Source of the DNA: Bog-473 sp963843365
GTDB taxonomy: Bacteria > Actinomycetota > Acidimicrobiia > Acidimicrobiales > RAAP-2
Direction of reading: 5' to 3'
NCBI GenBank assembly: GCA_963843365.1
Contig: CAWJKG010000003.1
Coordinates: forward strand, 992,001 to 1,056,000
DNA: 64,000 bases
Part shown: positions 9,458-17,385 of the stretch, in pieces
How the letters are laid out: each line of letters starts with the position of its first letter
Position numbering within the stretch: position 1 is the first letter of the stretch
Position numbers and translations under genes: made by a program
Notes under the pieces: generated by a model
The model's database searches: none
Seen by the model: only the letters and a program-made list of their open reading frames with translations
What the model was told of the DNA's origin: nothing

Positions 9458-10677
9458 TGGCGTTCTCCGAGGTGCAGGAGGCGATCGAATCCATCGGGCG
9501 GCTGGGCATGGCGGTGGTGGTCGACGACGAGGACCGCGAGAACGAGGGTGACCTGGTCATGGCGGCCGAGGCGGCCACTCCGGAGAACATCGCCTTCTTC
9601 CTGGCCCACACCTCCGGCGTCATCTGTGTGCCGCTCCTACCCGAGCGGGCCGACGCGCTCGACCTGCCCCTGATGGTCACCGCCAACACCGAGGCGCAGC
9701 GGACCGCTTTCACCGTGAGTGTGGACTACCGCCACGGCACGACGACGGGCATCTCCGCCACGGACCGGGCCTCCACCATTGCCGCCCTCATCGACCCCCA
9801 GACCCGGCCCAACGACCTGAACCGGCCGGGCCACATCTTCCCGTTGCGCTACCGCACGGGTGGGGTGCTCAAGCGCGCCGGGCACACCGAGGCAACGGTC
9901 GACCTGGCGCGGGCGGCGGGACTGACGCCCGCCGGCGTGCTCTGCGAGATCGTGACCGAGGACAAGTCCGAGATGGCCCGGTTGGTCGATCTCGAGGCCT
10001 TCGCCAAGCGGCACGACCTGCCGTTGATCTCCATCGCGGACCTGATCCGTTACCGCCGCCAGAACGAGAAGCTGGTGCGGCTGGTCTCCGAGGCGCGGAT
10101 CCCGGCCGAGGGCCGCGAGTTCCGCGCCTTCGTCTACGAGTCCGTGCTCGACAACGAGCAGCACCTGGCTCTGGTGATGGGCGACGTGGCCGGCACCGAG
10201 GACGTGCTGGTGCGCGTGCACTCCGAGTGTCTGACCGGGGACGTGTTCGGCTCGCTCCGCTGCGACTGCGGCCCGCAGCTGCAGGCTTCGCTCGACCTCA
10301 TCGAGAAGGAGGGGCGTGGCGTCCTCATCTACCTCCGCGGGCACGAGGGCCGCGGCATCGGCCTGGGCCACAAAATCCGGGCCTATCAGTTACAGGAGGA
10401 GGGCCACGACACCGTGGACGCCAACCTGCAACAGGGCCTGCCCGTCGACAGCCGCGAGTACGGCATCGGCGCCCAGATGCTGGTCGACCTCGGCGTGAGC
10501 ACCATGCGTCTGATGACGAACAACCCCGTGAAGTACGGCGGGCTCGAGGGCTTCGGGCTCGACATCACCGAGCGCGTCCCCCTGCAGCCCTCGGCCAATC
10601 CCGAGAACATCGCCTACCTGCGCACCAAGCGCGAGCGGATGGGCCATCTGTTGCACGGGCTCGACGACGTCCTGTGA
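9457..10677 (+). CDS. ribBA: bifunctional DHBP synthase / GTP cyclohydrolase II RibBA
   Basis: Supplies both precursors of riboflavin. Residues ~1-200 are 3,4-dihydroxy-2-butanone-4-phosphate synthase (DDEDRENEGDLVMAAE, AHTSGVICVP, YRTGGVLKRAGHTEA). Residues ~205-406 are GTP cyclohydrolase II, with zinc-binding cysteines in SECLTGDVFGSLRCDCG and the catalytic YLRGHEGRGIGL. 406 residues, no frameshift. The ATG overlaps the ribD stop (TGATG). In most actinobacteria ribE, the riboflavin synthase alpha subunit gene, lies between ribD and ribBA; here the two are fused end to start and ribE is missing from the cluster. Confidence 0.96.
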   Translation: MAFSEVQEAIESIGRLGMAVVVDDEDRENEGDLVMAAEAATPENIAFFLAHTSGVICVPLLPERADALDLPLMVTANTEAQRTAFTVSVDYRHGTTTGISATDRASTIAALIDPQTRPNDLNRPGHIFPLRYRTGGVLKRAGHTEATVDLARAAGLTPAGVLCEIVTEDKSEMARLVDLEAFAKRHDLPLISIADLIRYRRQNEKLVRLVSEARIPAEGREFRAFVYESVLDNEQHLALVMGDVAGTEDVLVRVHSECLTGDVFGSLRCDCGPQLQASLDLIEKEGRGVLIYLRGHEGRGIGLGHKIRAYQLQEEGHDTVDANLQQGLPVDSREYGIGAQMLVDLGVSTMRLMTNNPVKYGGLEGFGLDITERVPLQPSANPENIAYLRTKRERMGHLLHGLDDVL

Positions 10678-10708
10678 ACGACGTCCTATGAGCGGGCGAC
10701 GTGGCGTC

Positions 10709-10753
10709 ACGTCGCCCTGTGCCACGTCGCCCTGTGCCCTGTCGCCCTGTGCC
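10709..10753. repeat. three tandem 15-bp repeats in the ribBA-ribH gap
   Basis: ACGTCGCCCTGTGCC occurs at 10709 and 10724, and as CTGTCGCCCTGTGCC at 10739, back to back. They fill most of the 116-bp gap between ribBA and ribH. No function can be read from them. Confidence 0.85.
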
Positions 10754-10793
10754 ACAGTGAGAGGGTGACCCCGACCACCAGCCACACCGTCTG

Positions 10794-11327
10794 ATGGCCG
10801 ACGCCGACCTGGTCACCCTGCCCGAGGGCGGGCGCGAGGAGGTGGCGGCACGCGTGGGCGCCAGCCTGCGCGGCACGGAGGACGGGACGGGGCTGCGCAT
10901 CGGCATCGCCTGCGCGGAGTTCAACGGCGGCATCACGCTGCGACTGCTCGATGGCGCCCTGGGCGCGCTCCACGAGGCCGGCGCCGACCGGCGGGACATC
11001 ACTGTGGCCTGGGCACCCGGCGCCTTCGAGCTGCCGCTCGTGGCCCGCGCCTTCGCGCACGCCGGGAAGGTGGACGCGATCCTGTGTCTCGGTGCCGTCA
11101 TCCGCGGCGACACCGGCCACTACGACTTCGTCGCCGGGGAGTGCGCGGCCGGGATCCAGCAGGTGCAGCTCGCAACGGGTGTGCCCGTCGTCTTCGGGGT
11201 CCTCACCACCGACACGCTGGACCAGGCGCTCGAACGCTCCGAGCCCGATCACACGAACAAGGGCCGCGAGGCGGCACTGACCGGCATCGCCATGGTGCGC
11301 CTGCTGCGCAGCGGGCCACTCTCCTGA
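10794..11327 (+). CDS. ribH: 6,7-dimethyl-8-ribityllumazine synthase RibH
   Basis: Condenses the RibA and RibB branch products to lumazine, the substrate of riboflavin synthase; usually a 60-mer or pentamer. Signature segments: IACAEFNGGIT, WAPGAFELPLVARAFA, CLGAVIRGDTGHYDFVA (active-site His near residue 111) and VLTTDTLDQALERS. 177 residues, with about 25 more at the N-terminus than the minimal enzyme. The ATG at 10794 was chosen because it opens the frame; a GTG further on is possible. Confidence 0.94.
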   Translation: MADADLVTLPEGGREEVAARVGASLRGTEDGTGLRIGIACAEFNGGITLRLLDGALGALHEAGADRRDITVAWAPGAFELPLVARAFAHAGKVDAILCLGAVIRGDTGHYDFVAGECAAGIQQVQLATGVPVVFGVLTTDTLDQALERSEPDHTNKGREAALTGIAMVRLLRSGPLS

Positions 11328-11469
11328 TCCCCTTTCGGCGCGCGTCCCGTTTCACACCCGACGCCGCCGGTCATTCATCGTCAGTTCACGGGCTCGACAC
11401 CGGCCGGACACGCGCGGCCCTTACCGTGGCGCCGAGCAGTCCACCACCGCGGACGTAGGAGAGATCGGC

Positions 11470-12609
11470 ATGGGTGAGACGGGGCCCACGGCGGAGACGA
11501 CCAAGGCGGTGGAGGCAGCGGCGGCAGTCGCCGCCCTCGGGCCGGTCGACCCGGCGCAGATCCGCTTCCGGCCCGGCGTCCGCCGCGAGGGCGCCTTCGC
11601 CGTGCAGTACGTCACCATCCACGGCTACCGGCGGGCCTACGTCAGGGCAGGCTCGGGCCCGGCCCTCCTGCTGATTCACGGCATCGGCGACAGCTCCGAC
11701 ACCTGGCGCCCGGTGGTGGCGCAGTTGGCCGAGCACTACACCGTGATCGCCCCGGATCTCCTCGGGCACGGGCGCTCGGAGAAGCCGCGCGCCGACTACT
11801 CGGTGGCGGGGTACGCCAACGGCATGCGCGACCTCCTGAGCGTGCTGGAGGTGGACCGCGCCACCGTCGTCGGGCACTCGCTGGGTGGCGGCGTGGCGGC
11901 GCAGTTCGCCTACCAGTTCCCCGACCGCTGCGAGCGGCTGGTCCTGGTGGGGAGCGGCGGCGTGGGCCGCACGGTCAGCCCGCTCCTGCGCCTGGCCGCG
12001 GTGCCGGGCATGGAGGTCCTCATGCCCTTCCTCGGCCTCCCGCCGATCCGCTTCGCCAGCCGGGTGGGCGCGGGGCTCCTGCGAATGTTCGACACCGCGC
12101 TCGGCCGCGACGCCGAGGAGATCCTGGCCGTCTTCGACGCGCTCCCCAACACCGAGGCCCGCCAGGCCATCTTGCGCACGCTCCGGTCCAGCGTCGACTG
12201 GAACGGGCAGGTGATCACCATGGTGGATCGGGCCTATCTCGCCGAGGGCATCCCGACGCTGATCGTCTGGGGACGGCGCGACGCGATCATTCCGCTCGGG
12301 CACGGCCGCCTCATCCACACGGTGATGCCGGGGAGCGAATTCGAGATCTTCGACGAGGCGGGCCACTTCCCGCACCACACGGACCCGGCGCGGTTCGTGC
12401 GCATGCTGCGTGCGTTCATGGAGGGGTCCACGCCGGCCACCTTCGACCAGGGCCTCTGGCGGACGCGTCTCCGCCGCGGCAGCCGCATGGACGCCGCGGA
12501 CTTGCGGGCCCGGGCGGACGAGCCCGAGCCGACACGGGCGCCGCCGCCGCCGGAGCCGGATCCGGATCCGGAACCGCAGCCGGCGCCCGTCGCCGTCAGT
12601 AGAGGATGA
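11470..12609 (+). CDS. alpha/beta-fold hydrolase
   Basis: 379 residues. Oxyanion-hole region LLLIHGIGDSSDTW, nucleophile elbow VVGHSLGGG (Ser near residue 140), acid VWGRRDAIIP and catalytic His in DEAGHFPHH make a complete catalytic triad. The N-terminal ~55 residues (Ala-rich) and a C-terminal tail of alternating Pro and Glu after residue ~355 look disordered. The substrate is unknown; similar proteins range from esterases to C-C hydrolases. TAGGAG before the ATG at 11470 is a good Shine-Dalgarno. The end overlaps the convergent thioesterase gene by 14 bp. Confidence 0.8.
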   Translation: MGETGPTAETTKAVEAAAAVAALGPVDPAQIRFRPGVRREGAFAVQYVTIHGYRRAYVRAGSGPALLLIHGIGDSSDTWRPVVAQLAEHYTVIAPDLLGHGRSEKPRADYSVAGYANGMRDLLSVLEVDRATVVGHSLGGGVAAQFAYQFPDRCERLVLVGSGGVGRTVSPLLRLAAVPGMEVLMPFLGLPPIRFASRVGAGLLRMFDTALGRDAEEILAVFDALPNTEARQAILRTLRSSVDWNGQVITMVDRAYLAEGIPTLIVWGRRDAIIPLGHGRLIHTVMPGSEFEIFDEAGHFPHHTDPARFVRMLRAFMEGSTPATFDQGLWRTRLRRGSRMDAADLRARADEPEPTRAPPPPEPDPDPEPQPAPVAVSRG

Positions 12610-13009
12610 GCTGGGTGCAGCGGTAGGAGGCCATCAGCCGCTCGGTGGTCTCGTTCGTCACCGTGGCGTCCCAGACCTGGGTGGCCCGCCCGAGGTGGAG
12701 TGGCGCCGCGGTGGCCCGCACCTGCTCGCCCTCCCGCGCGCTCGAGATGAAGTTGGCGGAGCAGTCCACGGTCGTGAAGCTCCGTGCCCCCTCGGGCCAG
12801 TGGTGGCTGACCCCGAAGGCGCAGAGCGCGTCGGCCATGGCGACGACGACCGGTGCCCACAGGTAGCCCGTGCCGGCGATCAGCGCATGCGTCACGGTGA
12901 GGCGGGCCACGGGGTCGTGGTCCTCGTCGGGGAGGGGCACCTCGATCCCCAGGAGCTGCAGGAAATTGCGGGCGTCGTAGGGCTGGGGCACAGGCCAAGC
13001 TTGCCCCAT
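12596..13009 (-). CDS. PaaI-type hotdog-fold thioesterase
   Basis: 137 residues read from the minus strand starting MGQAWPVPQPYDARNFLQLL. The segment RLTVTHALIAGTGYLWAPVVVAMADALCAFG, in which a hotdog helix carries an acidic catalytic residue (D in MADAL), followed by FTTVDCSANFISSAREGEQV, matches PaaI/YdiI thioesterases. These hydrolyse acyl-CoA esters. The upstream continuation of the open frame to 13141 overlaps hisG and lacks the family pattern, so the internal ATG is preferred. Convergent with the alpha/beta hydrolase, divergent from hisG. Confidence 0.72.
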   Translation of the reverse strand: MGQAWPVPQPYDARNFLQLLGIEVPLPDEDHDPVARLTVTHALIAGTGYLWAPVVVAMADALCAFGVSHHWPEGARSFTTVDCSANFISSAREGEQVRATAAPLHLGRATQVWDATVTNETTERLMASYRCTQLILY

Positions 13010-13061
13010 CAGCCGGAGCCGGGCCCGGTCCCCGCCGGCGCATCTGCGAAGATCTACCCCC

Positions 13062-13958
13062 ATGCTCCGCCTCGTCCTGCCCAAGGGCTCGCTCGAACGC
13101 GCCACCATGCAGCTGTTCGAGGACGCCGACCTTGCCGTCAATCGCGCCTCGGACGTGGCCTATCGCGCCAGCATCGACGATCCCCGCATCGACGAGGTGC
13201 GCATCCTGCGGCCGCAGGAGATCCCCGTCTACGTGGCCGACGGGCTGTTCGATCTGGGCATCACCGGGCGCGACTGCGTCGAGGAGCGGGGGAGCGAGGT
13301 CGTCTCACTCGGCGAGCTCGCCTACTCGAAGAACACCGCCAACCCTGCCCGGGTCGTCCTCGCCGTGGGCGCGGACTCGCCGGCACACACGCTCGAGGAG
13401 CTGGCGGCCACCGTGGCGGACCGCCCGGGACGCCTGCGCGTGAGCACCGAGTATCCCGAGCTGACCCGGCGCGCCCTGGAGACGCACGGGATCGAGGCCG
13501 ACATCGCGCTCTCCTACGGCGCCACCGAGGCCAAGGTCCCCGACATCGCCGACGCCGTCGTCGACATGACCGAGACGGGGAGCGCGCTGCGAGCCGCCGG
13601 CCTGCGCGTCATCGAGACGCTGCTCGTCTCGCACACCGAGCTGATCGCCAACCCGGCCGCGGCCGCCGACCCCGAGAAGCGCCACGCCATGGAACAGATC
13701 CACACGCTCCTGCAGGGCACGCTCGAGGCGCGCGGCAAGGTGCTGGTGAAGCTCAACGTCGAGGCGGGCAACCTCGACGGGGTGCTGGCCGTCCTGCCCT
13801 CCATGCGTGCCCCGACCATCTCGGAGCTCTCGGGCGGTGGCGCCTTCGCGCTCGAGGCCGTCGTGGCCAAGTCCGACATCAACATCCTCATTCCGGCGCT
13901 GCGCGACCACGGGGCCACGGACATTCTGGAGATCCCGTTGTCCAAGATCGTCCACTGA
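13062..13958 (+). CDS. hisG: ATP phosphoribosyltransferase HisG, long form
   Basis: First committed step of histidine synthesis. MLRLVLPKGSLERATMQLFEDAD opens the protein; the PRPP-binding part has VADGLFDLGITGRDCVEE and DIADAVVDMTETGSALRAAGL. The C-terminal ~85 residues (LVKLNVEAGNLDGVLAVLPSM, SDINILIPALRDHGATDILE) are the ACT-like regulatory domain through which histidine inhibits the long-form enzyme. 298 residues. In other actinobacteria hisE usually precedes hisG; it is absent here and no other his gene is in the window. Confidence 0.95.
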   Translation: MLRLVLPKGSLERATMQLFEDADLAVNRASDVAYRASIDDPRIDEVRILRPQEIPVYVADGLFDLGITGRDCVEERGSEVVSLGELAYSKNTANPARVVLAVGADSPAHTLEELAATVADRPGRLRVSTEYPELTRRALETHGIEADIALSYGATEAKVPDIADAVVDMTETGSALRAAGLRVIETLLVSHTELIANPAAAADPEKRHAMEQIHTLLQGTLEARGKVLVKLNVEAGNLDGVLAVLPSMRAPTISELSGGGAFALEAVVAKSDINILIPALRDHGATDILEIPLSKIVH

Positions 13959-13959
13959 C

Positions 13960-14193
13960 GTGGGCGGCCCGGTCCCGTCCGCCGGACCGCACCTCGGGCG
14001 GGTCACCGCGTTCGACCCCGCCCGGGGGCTCGGCGCCGTCGAGGAAGACGACGGGACGGGCTACGGGTTCCACGCCACGGCCATCGCCGACGGCAGCCGG
14101 CGCATCGACGTGGGGACGGCGGTCGTCTTCACGGTGACCCCGGGCCACCGCGGCCGCTACGAGGCGCGGTCGCTCCGTCCCGTCCCCGGCTGA
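13960..14193 (+). CDS. small cold-shock-domain-like protein
   Basis: GTG at 13960, one base after the hisG stop, gives 77 residues. HLGRVTAFDPARGLGAVEEDDG resembles the first beta strands of cold-shock/OB-fold nucleic-acid-binding proteins (GxVxxFDxxxGxGxI), and FHATAIADGSRRIDVGTAVVF is the second half. The RNP1 aromatic cluster is not conserved, so binding ability is uncertain. Probably co-transcribed with hisG. The 3' end overlaps the convergent tetR gene by 37 bp. Confidence 0.6.
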   Translation: MGGPVPSAGPHLGRVTAFDPARGLGAVEEDDGTGYGFHATAIADGSRRIDVGTAVVFTVTPGHRGRYEARSLRPVPG

Positions 14194-14843
14194 CCCTCCC
14201 ACCACCGGCCCCGGTAGCCGTCGGCGAACGCGTCGACGGCCTGCTGGACGCCGGTCCGGTCACCGGTGGCCAGCAGGTCCAGCAGCAGTCCGCGGATCAC
14301 GGCCAGCCCGAGGCGGGCGTGGGTGCGGGCGACGTCCGCCGGGATGCCGAGTGGGGACGACAGCGCGACGTTGGTGTCGAGCCAGTGCGTCACGTCGTCG
14401 TGGAGGAGGGGGCGGACCGCGTCGTCGCCCTGGAGCGCCCGCCCGTAGAGGGCGAAGAACAGGCGTTCGAAGTCCTCCACTGCAGGGTCGGCCAGGTACG
14501 TCCACATGCGGCGGATCAGCTCGTCGGTCTCGCCCGCGGCGTCCGCGCCAAGGGCGGCCAGGCGCTCCTGGGTCCTCGCCTCCACCTCGCGGACGACGGC
14601 GAGCAGGAGGCCGTCCCTCGACCCGAAGTGGTAGTGGAGCATGCGATGGCTGGTGCCGACGGCCTCGGCGATGCGGCGCAGGCTCTGGTCGGCCAGCCCC
14701 TCCGCCGTGAAGTGCGCGACGACGGCATCGAGCAGACGTTGCCGGGGCGTCTGTGCCGCGACCTCGTGGTCCCCGCCTGCTCCGCCTCCGCCGCCTGCTT
14801 TGCCGGCTCCGCCTGCCCCGACCGTGCCCGATTGTGCCCGCAT
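14157..14843 (-). CDS. TetR-family transcriptional regulator
   Basis: About 228 residues, minus strand. After a Gly/Ala-rich start, TPRQRLLDAVVAHFTAEGLADQSLRRIAEAVGTSHRMLHYHFGSRDGLLLAVV is, read in overlapping parts, a canonical TetR helix-turn-helix. The remaining helical domain would bind a ligand. I choose the ATG at 14843 over the upstream GTG at 14864: a -10-like TACCAT sits seven bases before it, whereas the longer form would place the operator inside the coding region. It is divergent from the SRPBCC gene across a perfect palindrome and probably represses both genes. Confidence 0.85.
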   Translation of the reverse strand: MRAQSGTVGAGGAGKAGGGGGAGGDHEVAAQTPRQRLLDAVVAHFTAEGLADQSLRRIAEAVGTSHRMLHYHFGSRDGLLLAVVREVEARTQERLAALGADAAGETDELIRRMWTYLADPAVEDFERLFFALYGRALQGDDAVRPLLHDDVTHWLDTNVALSSPLGIPADVARTHARLGLAVIRGLLLDLLATGDRTGVQQAVDAFADGYRGRWWEGQPGTGRSDRAS

Positions 14844-14860
14844 GTACCAAATGGTACATT
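14832..14860 (+). promoter_or_regulatory. promoter of the SRPBCC gene
   Basis: TTGTGC (14832-14837) and TACATT (14855-14860) with a 17-bp spacer. The -10 overlaps the palindromic operator. A Shine-Dalgarno GAAGGGAG lies before the ATG at 14897. Confidence 0.5.
14842..14859. promoter_or_regulatory. TetR operator: perfect palindrome ATGTACCA-AA-TGGTACAT
   Basis: Eight-base arms with a two-base centre between divergent tetR and SRPBCC genes. On the minus strand it contains the -10-like TACCAT of tetR; on the plus strand its right arm begins the -10-like TACATT (14855-14860) of the SRPBCC gene. One bound dimer would silence both promoters. Confidence 0.7.
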
Positions 14861-14896
14861 CCACGGGGGCCGAGGGAGGGAACGAAGGGAGAACCG

Positions 14897-15341
14897 ATGG
14901 CGGAGCAGGTGATCGACGAGACGGTGACGACCGCGGGGGACCCCGACGCCGTGTACGCGCTCCTGGCGGACGGATCCACGTGGCCCGACTGGTCGCCGCT
15001 GGGCACGTTCGAGCTCATCGCCCCCGGGGACGGGGTCCCCGAGGGCCTCGGCGCCGTGCGGCTCTTCACGACGGGCCGGCACAAGAGCCGCGAGCGGGTC
15101 GTCACCCGCGAACCCGGCGCGCGTCTTCGCCTACGAGCTCGAGGCGGGGCTCCCGCTCCGGGACTACCGGGCGGTCGTCACGCTGGCGCCCGGGGCCAAG
15201 GGCACGACCATCAACTGGCGGTCGACGTTCCGGGCCAAGCTACCCGGCACGGGCGGGCTCTACCGCCGCGAGCTGGGGAAATTCATCCGCAAGACGGTGG
15301 AGGGGCTGGCGGCCGCGGCCGAACCGGCCGCCGACTCCTAG
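14897..15341 (+). CDS. SRPBCC (START/polyketide cyclase-like) family protein, one apparent frameshift
   Basis: MAEQVIDETVTTAGDPDAVYALLADGSTWPDWSPLGTFEL has the N-terminal strand-helix of SRPBCC ligand-binding proteins (quoted in part: DPDAVYALLAD, TWPDWSPLG). The frame changes near 15118-15123 after TREPGA; the continuation VFAYELEAGLPLRDYRAVV, INWRSTFRAKLPGTG and LGKFIRKTVEGLA is one frame over and completes a ~147-residue domain. It likely binds a hydrophobic small molecule, possibly the ligand class sensed by the adjacent TetR protein. Exact role unknown. Confidence 0.75.
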
Positions 15342-15796
15342 TTCAGATCCGGACCGGCGCTGGCCGCCCCCTCGGCGGCGCTCTTCTCGGCTCCCTCCAG
15401 GCTGACGTAGGCCAGGCGGAGCTGGGAGAGCGACTCCAGCAGGGCGGGCTCGGCCTCCCCGAGGCGCCCCTCGAGCCCGTCGAGCAGGGCACCCAGGCCG
15501 TCGATGGCCAGCCGGGCCTGGAAGAGCTGGGGCGGGGTCTGCGAGAGGTAGATCGCCGCCAGCTCGAAGAGCCCGTAGCAGTGGTTGGCCACCACCACCT
15601 CGGCGGGCGTGTGGGCCAGTTGGGCCCGCATGGCGTCCACCTCCGCCTGGGCGACCGCCTGTTCGTCGGTCAGGGCGGCCTCCGGTGACGGGCGCGTGAC
15701 ATCCGCGTCACCCGGCTGGCCTGGGGGACCGGAGCCGCCTCCGTTCCCTTCGTTCTTGGGGAAATGCTCTCCTGACGGTGTCCACAGGCTGCTCAT
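15338..15796 (-). CDS. DUF1844-like protein next to infC
   Basis: 152 residues. The N-terminal ~40 residues are Gly/Pro-rich and look disordered. The core PAEVVVANHCYGLFELAAIYL, then QARLAIDGLGALLDGLEGRLGEAE and LLESLSQLRLAYVSLEG, is helical and resembles the DUF1844 family, which I recall being encoded beside infC in many actinobacteria. Function unknown. Divergent from infC with a 201-bp gap. Its 3' end overlaps the SRPBCC stop by a few bases. Confidence 0.6.
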   Translation of the reverse strand: MSSLWTPSGEHFPKNEGNGGGSGPPGQPGDADVTRPSPEAALTDEQAVAQAEVDAMRAQLAHTPAEVVVANHCYGLFELAAIYLSQTPPQLFQARLAIDGLGALLDGLEGRLGEAEPALLESLSQLRLAYVSLEGAEKSAAEGAASAGPDLN

Positions 15797-15997
15797 GCTG
15801 GTACCCTATGTTCCTTGACTACATGGAAGCGGGGCCCCCACTGAGCGGCCTCCACCTGGCCACTACCTCGCACGAGCGGGGAGCCGCGTGCGCCAGGTCG
15901 ATCGCCTCTCTGCCGCGGGTGCTGCCCGCTGGACGGCCTCGCTCCACCGATTGGTTTGCGGAAGGACCGCGGGCCCGAGTGAGAGGTGTGATGACGC
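15797..15997 (+). other. infC leader and DUF1844/infC divergent gap
   Basis: 201 bp without a gene. It holds the putative infC 5' leader, including the GC-rich inverted repeat GCGGGTGCTGCCCGC near 15916 and the Shine-Dalgarno GAGGTG at about 15983. A ribosomal-protein or IF3-responsive leader is possible at this place, but I could not match a known class by eye. Confidence 0.4.
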
Positions 15998-16726
15998 ATC
16001 GTCGCTGAAACCACAACTGAGCACCGGATCAATGACCGAATCCGTGCCCGTGAAGTCCGGCTGGTGGACCCCGACGGTGTGCAACTAGGCATCAAGCCGC
16101 TCCCCGAGGCCCTGGCGATCGCCAAGGAGCTCGATCTCGACCTCGTCGAAGTCGCTCCCATGGCCAATCCGCCCGTGTGCCGGATCATGGACTTCGGCAA
16201 GTTCAAGTTCGACGAGGCCCAGCGGGCCAAGGAGAGCCGCCGCAAGACGGTCCACGTCGGGATCAAGGAGATGAAGTACCGCCCGAAGATCGGGCCGGGG
16301 GACTTCGACACCAAGACCCGCCAGGTGGCCAAGTTCCTGGGCGAAGGACACAAGGTCAAGATCACGATCATGTTCCGAGGCCGCGAGGTGTACCACCCCG
16401 AGCACGGGAAGCGGATACTGGACCGCATCGCCGAGCAGATGGAGGGCATCGCCAAGGTCGAGGCCGAGCCCAAGCTCGACAACCGCAACATGATCATGGT
16501 GCTCGCCCCCGACAAGCGGGCCCGCCAGGCCGCCCAGTCGAGAGCCACCAACCAGCAGCGCACCGACAAGCCGGGCGCCAGCGCCCCCCGCCAGCCCGCC
16601 GAACCGGCGGCCGCCAACGGGGCCGGTGAGGCGCCCGCACCCTCCGCAGGAGGGAACGGGAGTGCGCCGGCAGCCGGTGCGGGCAACGGGGTCAGCGAAG
16701 TCGCAGCATCAGCCGAAGAGGGATGA
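15998..16726 (+). CDS. infC: translation initiation factor IF-3 with AUC start codon
   Basis: The frame is open after a TGA at 15992-15994. The protein read from ATC at 15998 is (I)VAETTTEHRINDRIRAREV, the normal IF-3 N-terminus; no ATG, GTG or TTG precedes the conserved INDRIRA. GAGGTG sits nine bases upstream. IF-3 rejects non-AUG starts, and infC itself classically starts with AUU/AUC/AUA as an autoregulatory device. The N-domain (PLPEALAIAKELDLDLVEV, VCRIMDFGKFKF), linker and C-domain (MKYRPKIGPGDFDTK, FRGREVYHPEHG) are complete. A ~65-residue Ala/Pro/Gly tail extends the C-terminus. Heads the infC-rpmI-rplT operon. 242 residues. Confidence 0.93.
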   Translation: MVAETTTEHRINDRIRAREVRLVDPDGVQLGIKPLPEALAIAKELDLDLVEVAPMANPPVCRIMDFGKFKFDEAQRAKESRRKTVHVGIKEMKYRPKIGPGDFDTKTRQVAKFLGEGHKVKITIMFRGREVYHPEHGKRILDRIAEQMEGIAKVEAEPKLDNRNMIMVLAPDKRARQAAQSRATNQQRTDKPGASAPRQPAEPAAANGAGEAPAPSAGGNGSAPAAGAGNGVSEVAASAEEG

Positions 16727-16730
16727 CGCA

Positions 16731-16925
16731 ATGCCGAAGATGAAGACGGACAGGGGCGCCGCCAAGCGGATCAAGGTCACCGGCACGGGCCGCCTGCGCC
16801 GGCGTAAGGCCTTCCGGTCGCACATTCTCGAGAAGAAGAGCAGCGTGCGCACCCGTCGCCTCGGGCGCGAGGCGGACATCGCCAAGGCGGACGAGCGGGC
16901 GACCCGCCGCATGCTCGGCATCTGA
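16731..16925 (+). CDS. rpmI: 50S ribosomal protein L35
   Basis: 64 residues, very basic: MPKMKTDRGAAKRIKVTGTG, then RRRKAFRSHILEKKSS and MLGI at the end, typical of L35. Starts four bases after the infC stop, with AAGAGGGATGACGC upstream acting as ribosome binding site inside the infC 3' end. Confidence 0.97.
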   Translation: MPKMKTDRGAAKRIKVTGTGRLRRRKAFRSHILEKKSSVRTRRLGREADIAKADERATRRMLGI

Positions 16926-17001
16926 TCGCCGGCACCCAGCAGCGCGCTTCGGCGCAGACCCGTCACACACACCGAGAATTCTTGATGAGAGGAGCACCCC
17001 C

Positions 17002-17385
17002 ATGGCCAGAGTGAAGCGGTCCGTTCACGGCCGCAAGCACCACCGCGCGGTCCTCGAGCAGGCGAAGGGGTACTACGGCAACAAGAGCCGTTCCTACCGG
17101 GCGGCCAACGAGCAGCTCATGCACTCGATGCAGTACGCCTTCCGGGACCGGCGCGCCCGCAAGGGTGACTTCCGCAAGCTCTGGATCCAGCGCATCAACG
17201 CCGGCACCAGGCAGCACGGCATGAGCTACAGCAGGTTCATCAACGGCCTGCACCTGGCCGGCGTGGAGGTCGACCGCAAGGTCCTGGCCGATCTGGCCGT
17301 GAGCGACCCCGAGGCCTTCGGTGCGCTCGTGGTGACCGCACAGGACGCGCTGTCCCATGCGCCGGTGGTCGAGGTCGCTTCCTGA
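17002..17385 (+). CDS. rplT: 50S ribosomal protein L20
   Basis: 127 residues. ARVKRSVHGRKHHRAVLEQA, YYGNKSRSYRAANEQLMHSM and RDRRARKGDFRKLWIQRINA are L20 signatures. L20 is an early assembly protein and in other bacteria represses its own operon. GAGAGGAG lies upstream of the ATG. The TGA overlaps the proposed CTG start of the next gene. Confidence 0.97.
   Translation: MARVKRSVHGRKHHRAVLEQAKGYYGNKSRSYRAANEQLMHSMQYAFRDRRARKGDFRKLWIQRINAGTRQHGMSYSRFINGLHLAGVEVDRKVLADLAVSDPEAFGALVVTAQDALSHAPVVEVAS

Noticed and set aside
15797..15997. Known ribosomal-protein leader motif before infC
   Set aside because: No recognisable match to L20 or other leader classes by eye; only a short inverted repeat is seen.
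16064..16726. infC starting at GTG 16064
   Set aside because: It removes the conserved INDRIRAREVRLV segment; AUC at 15998 fits better.
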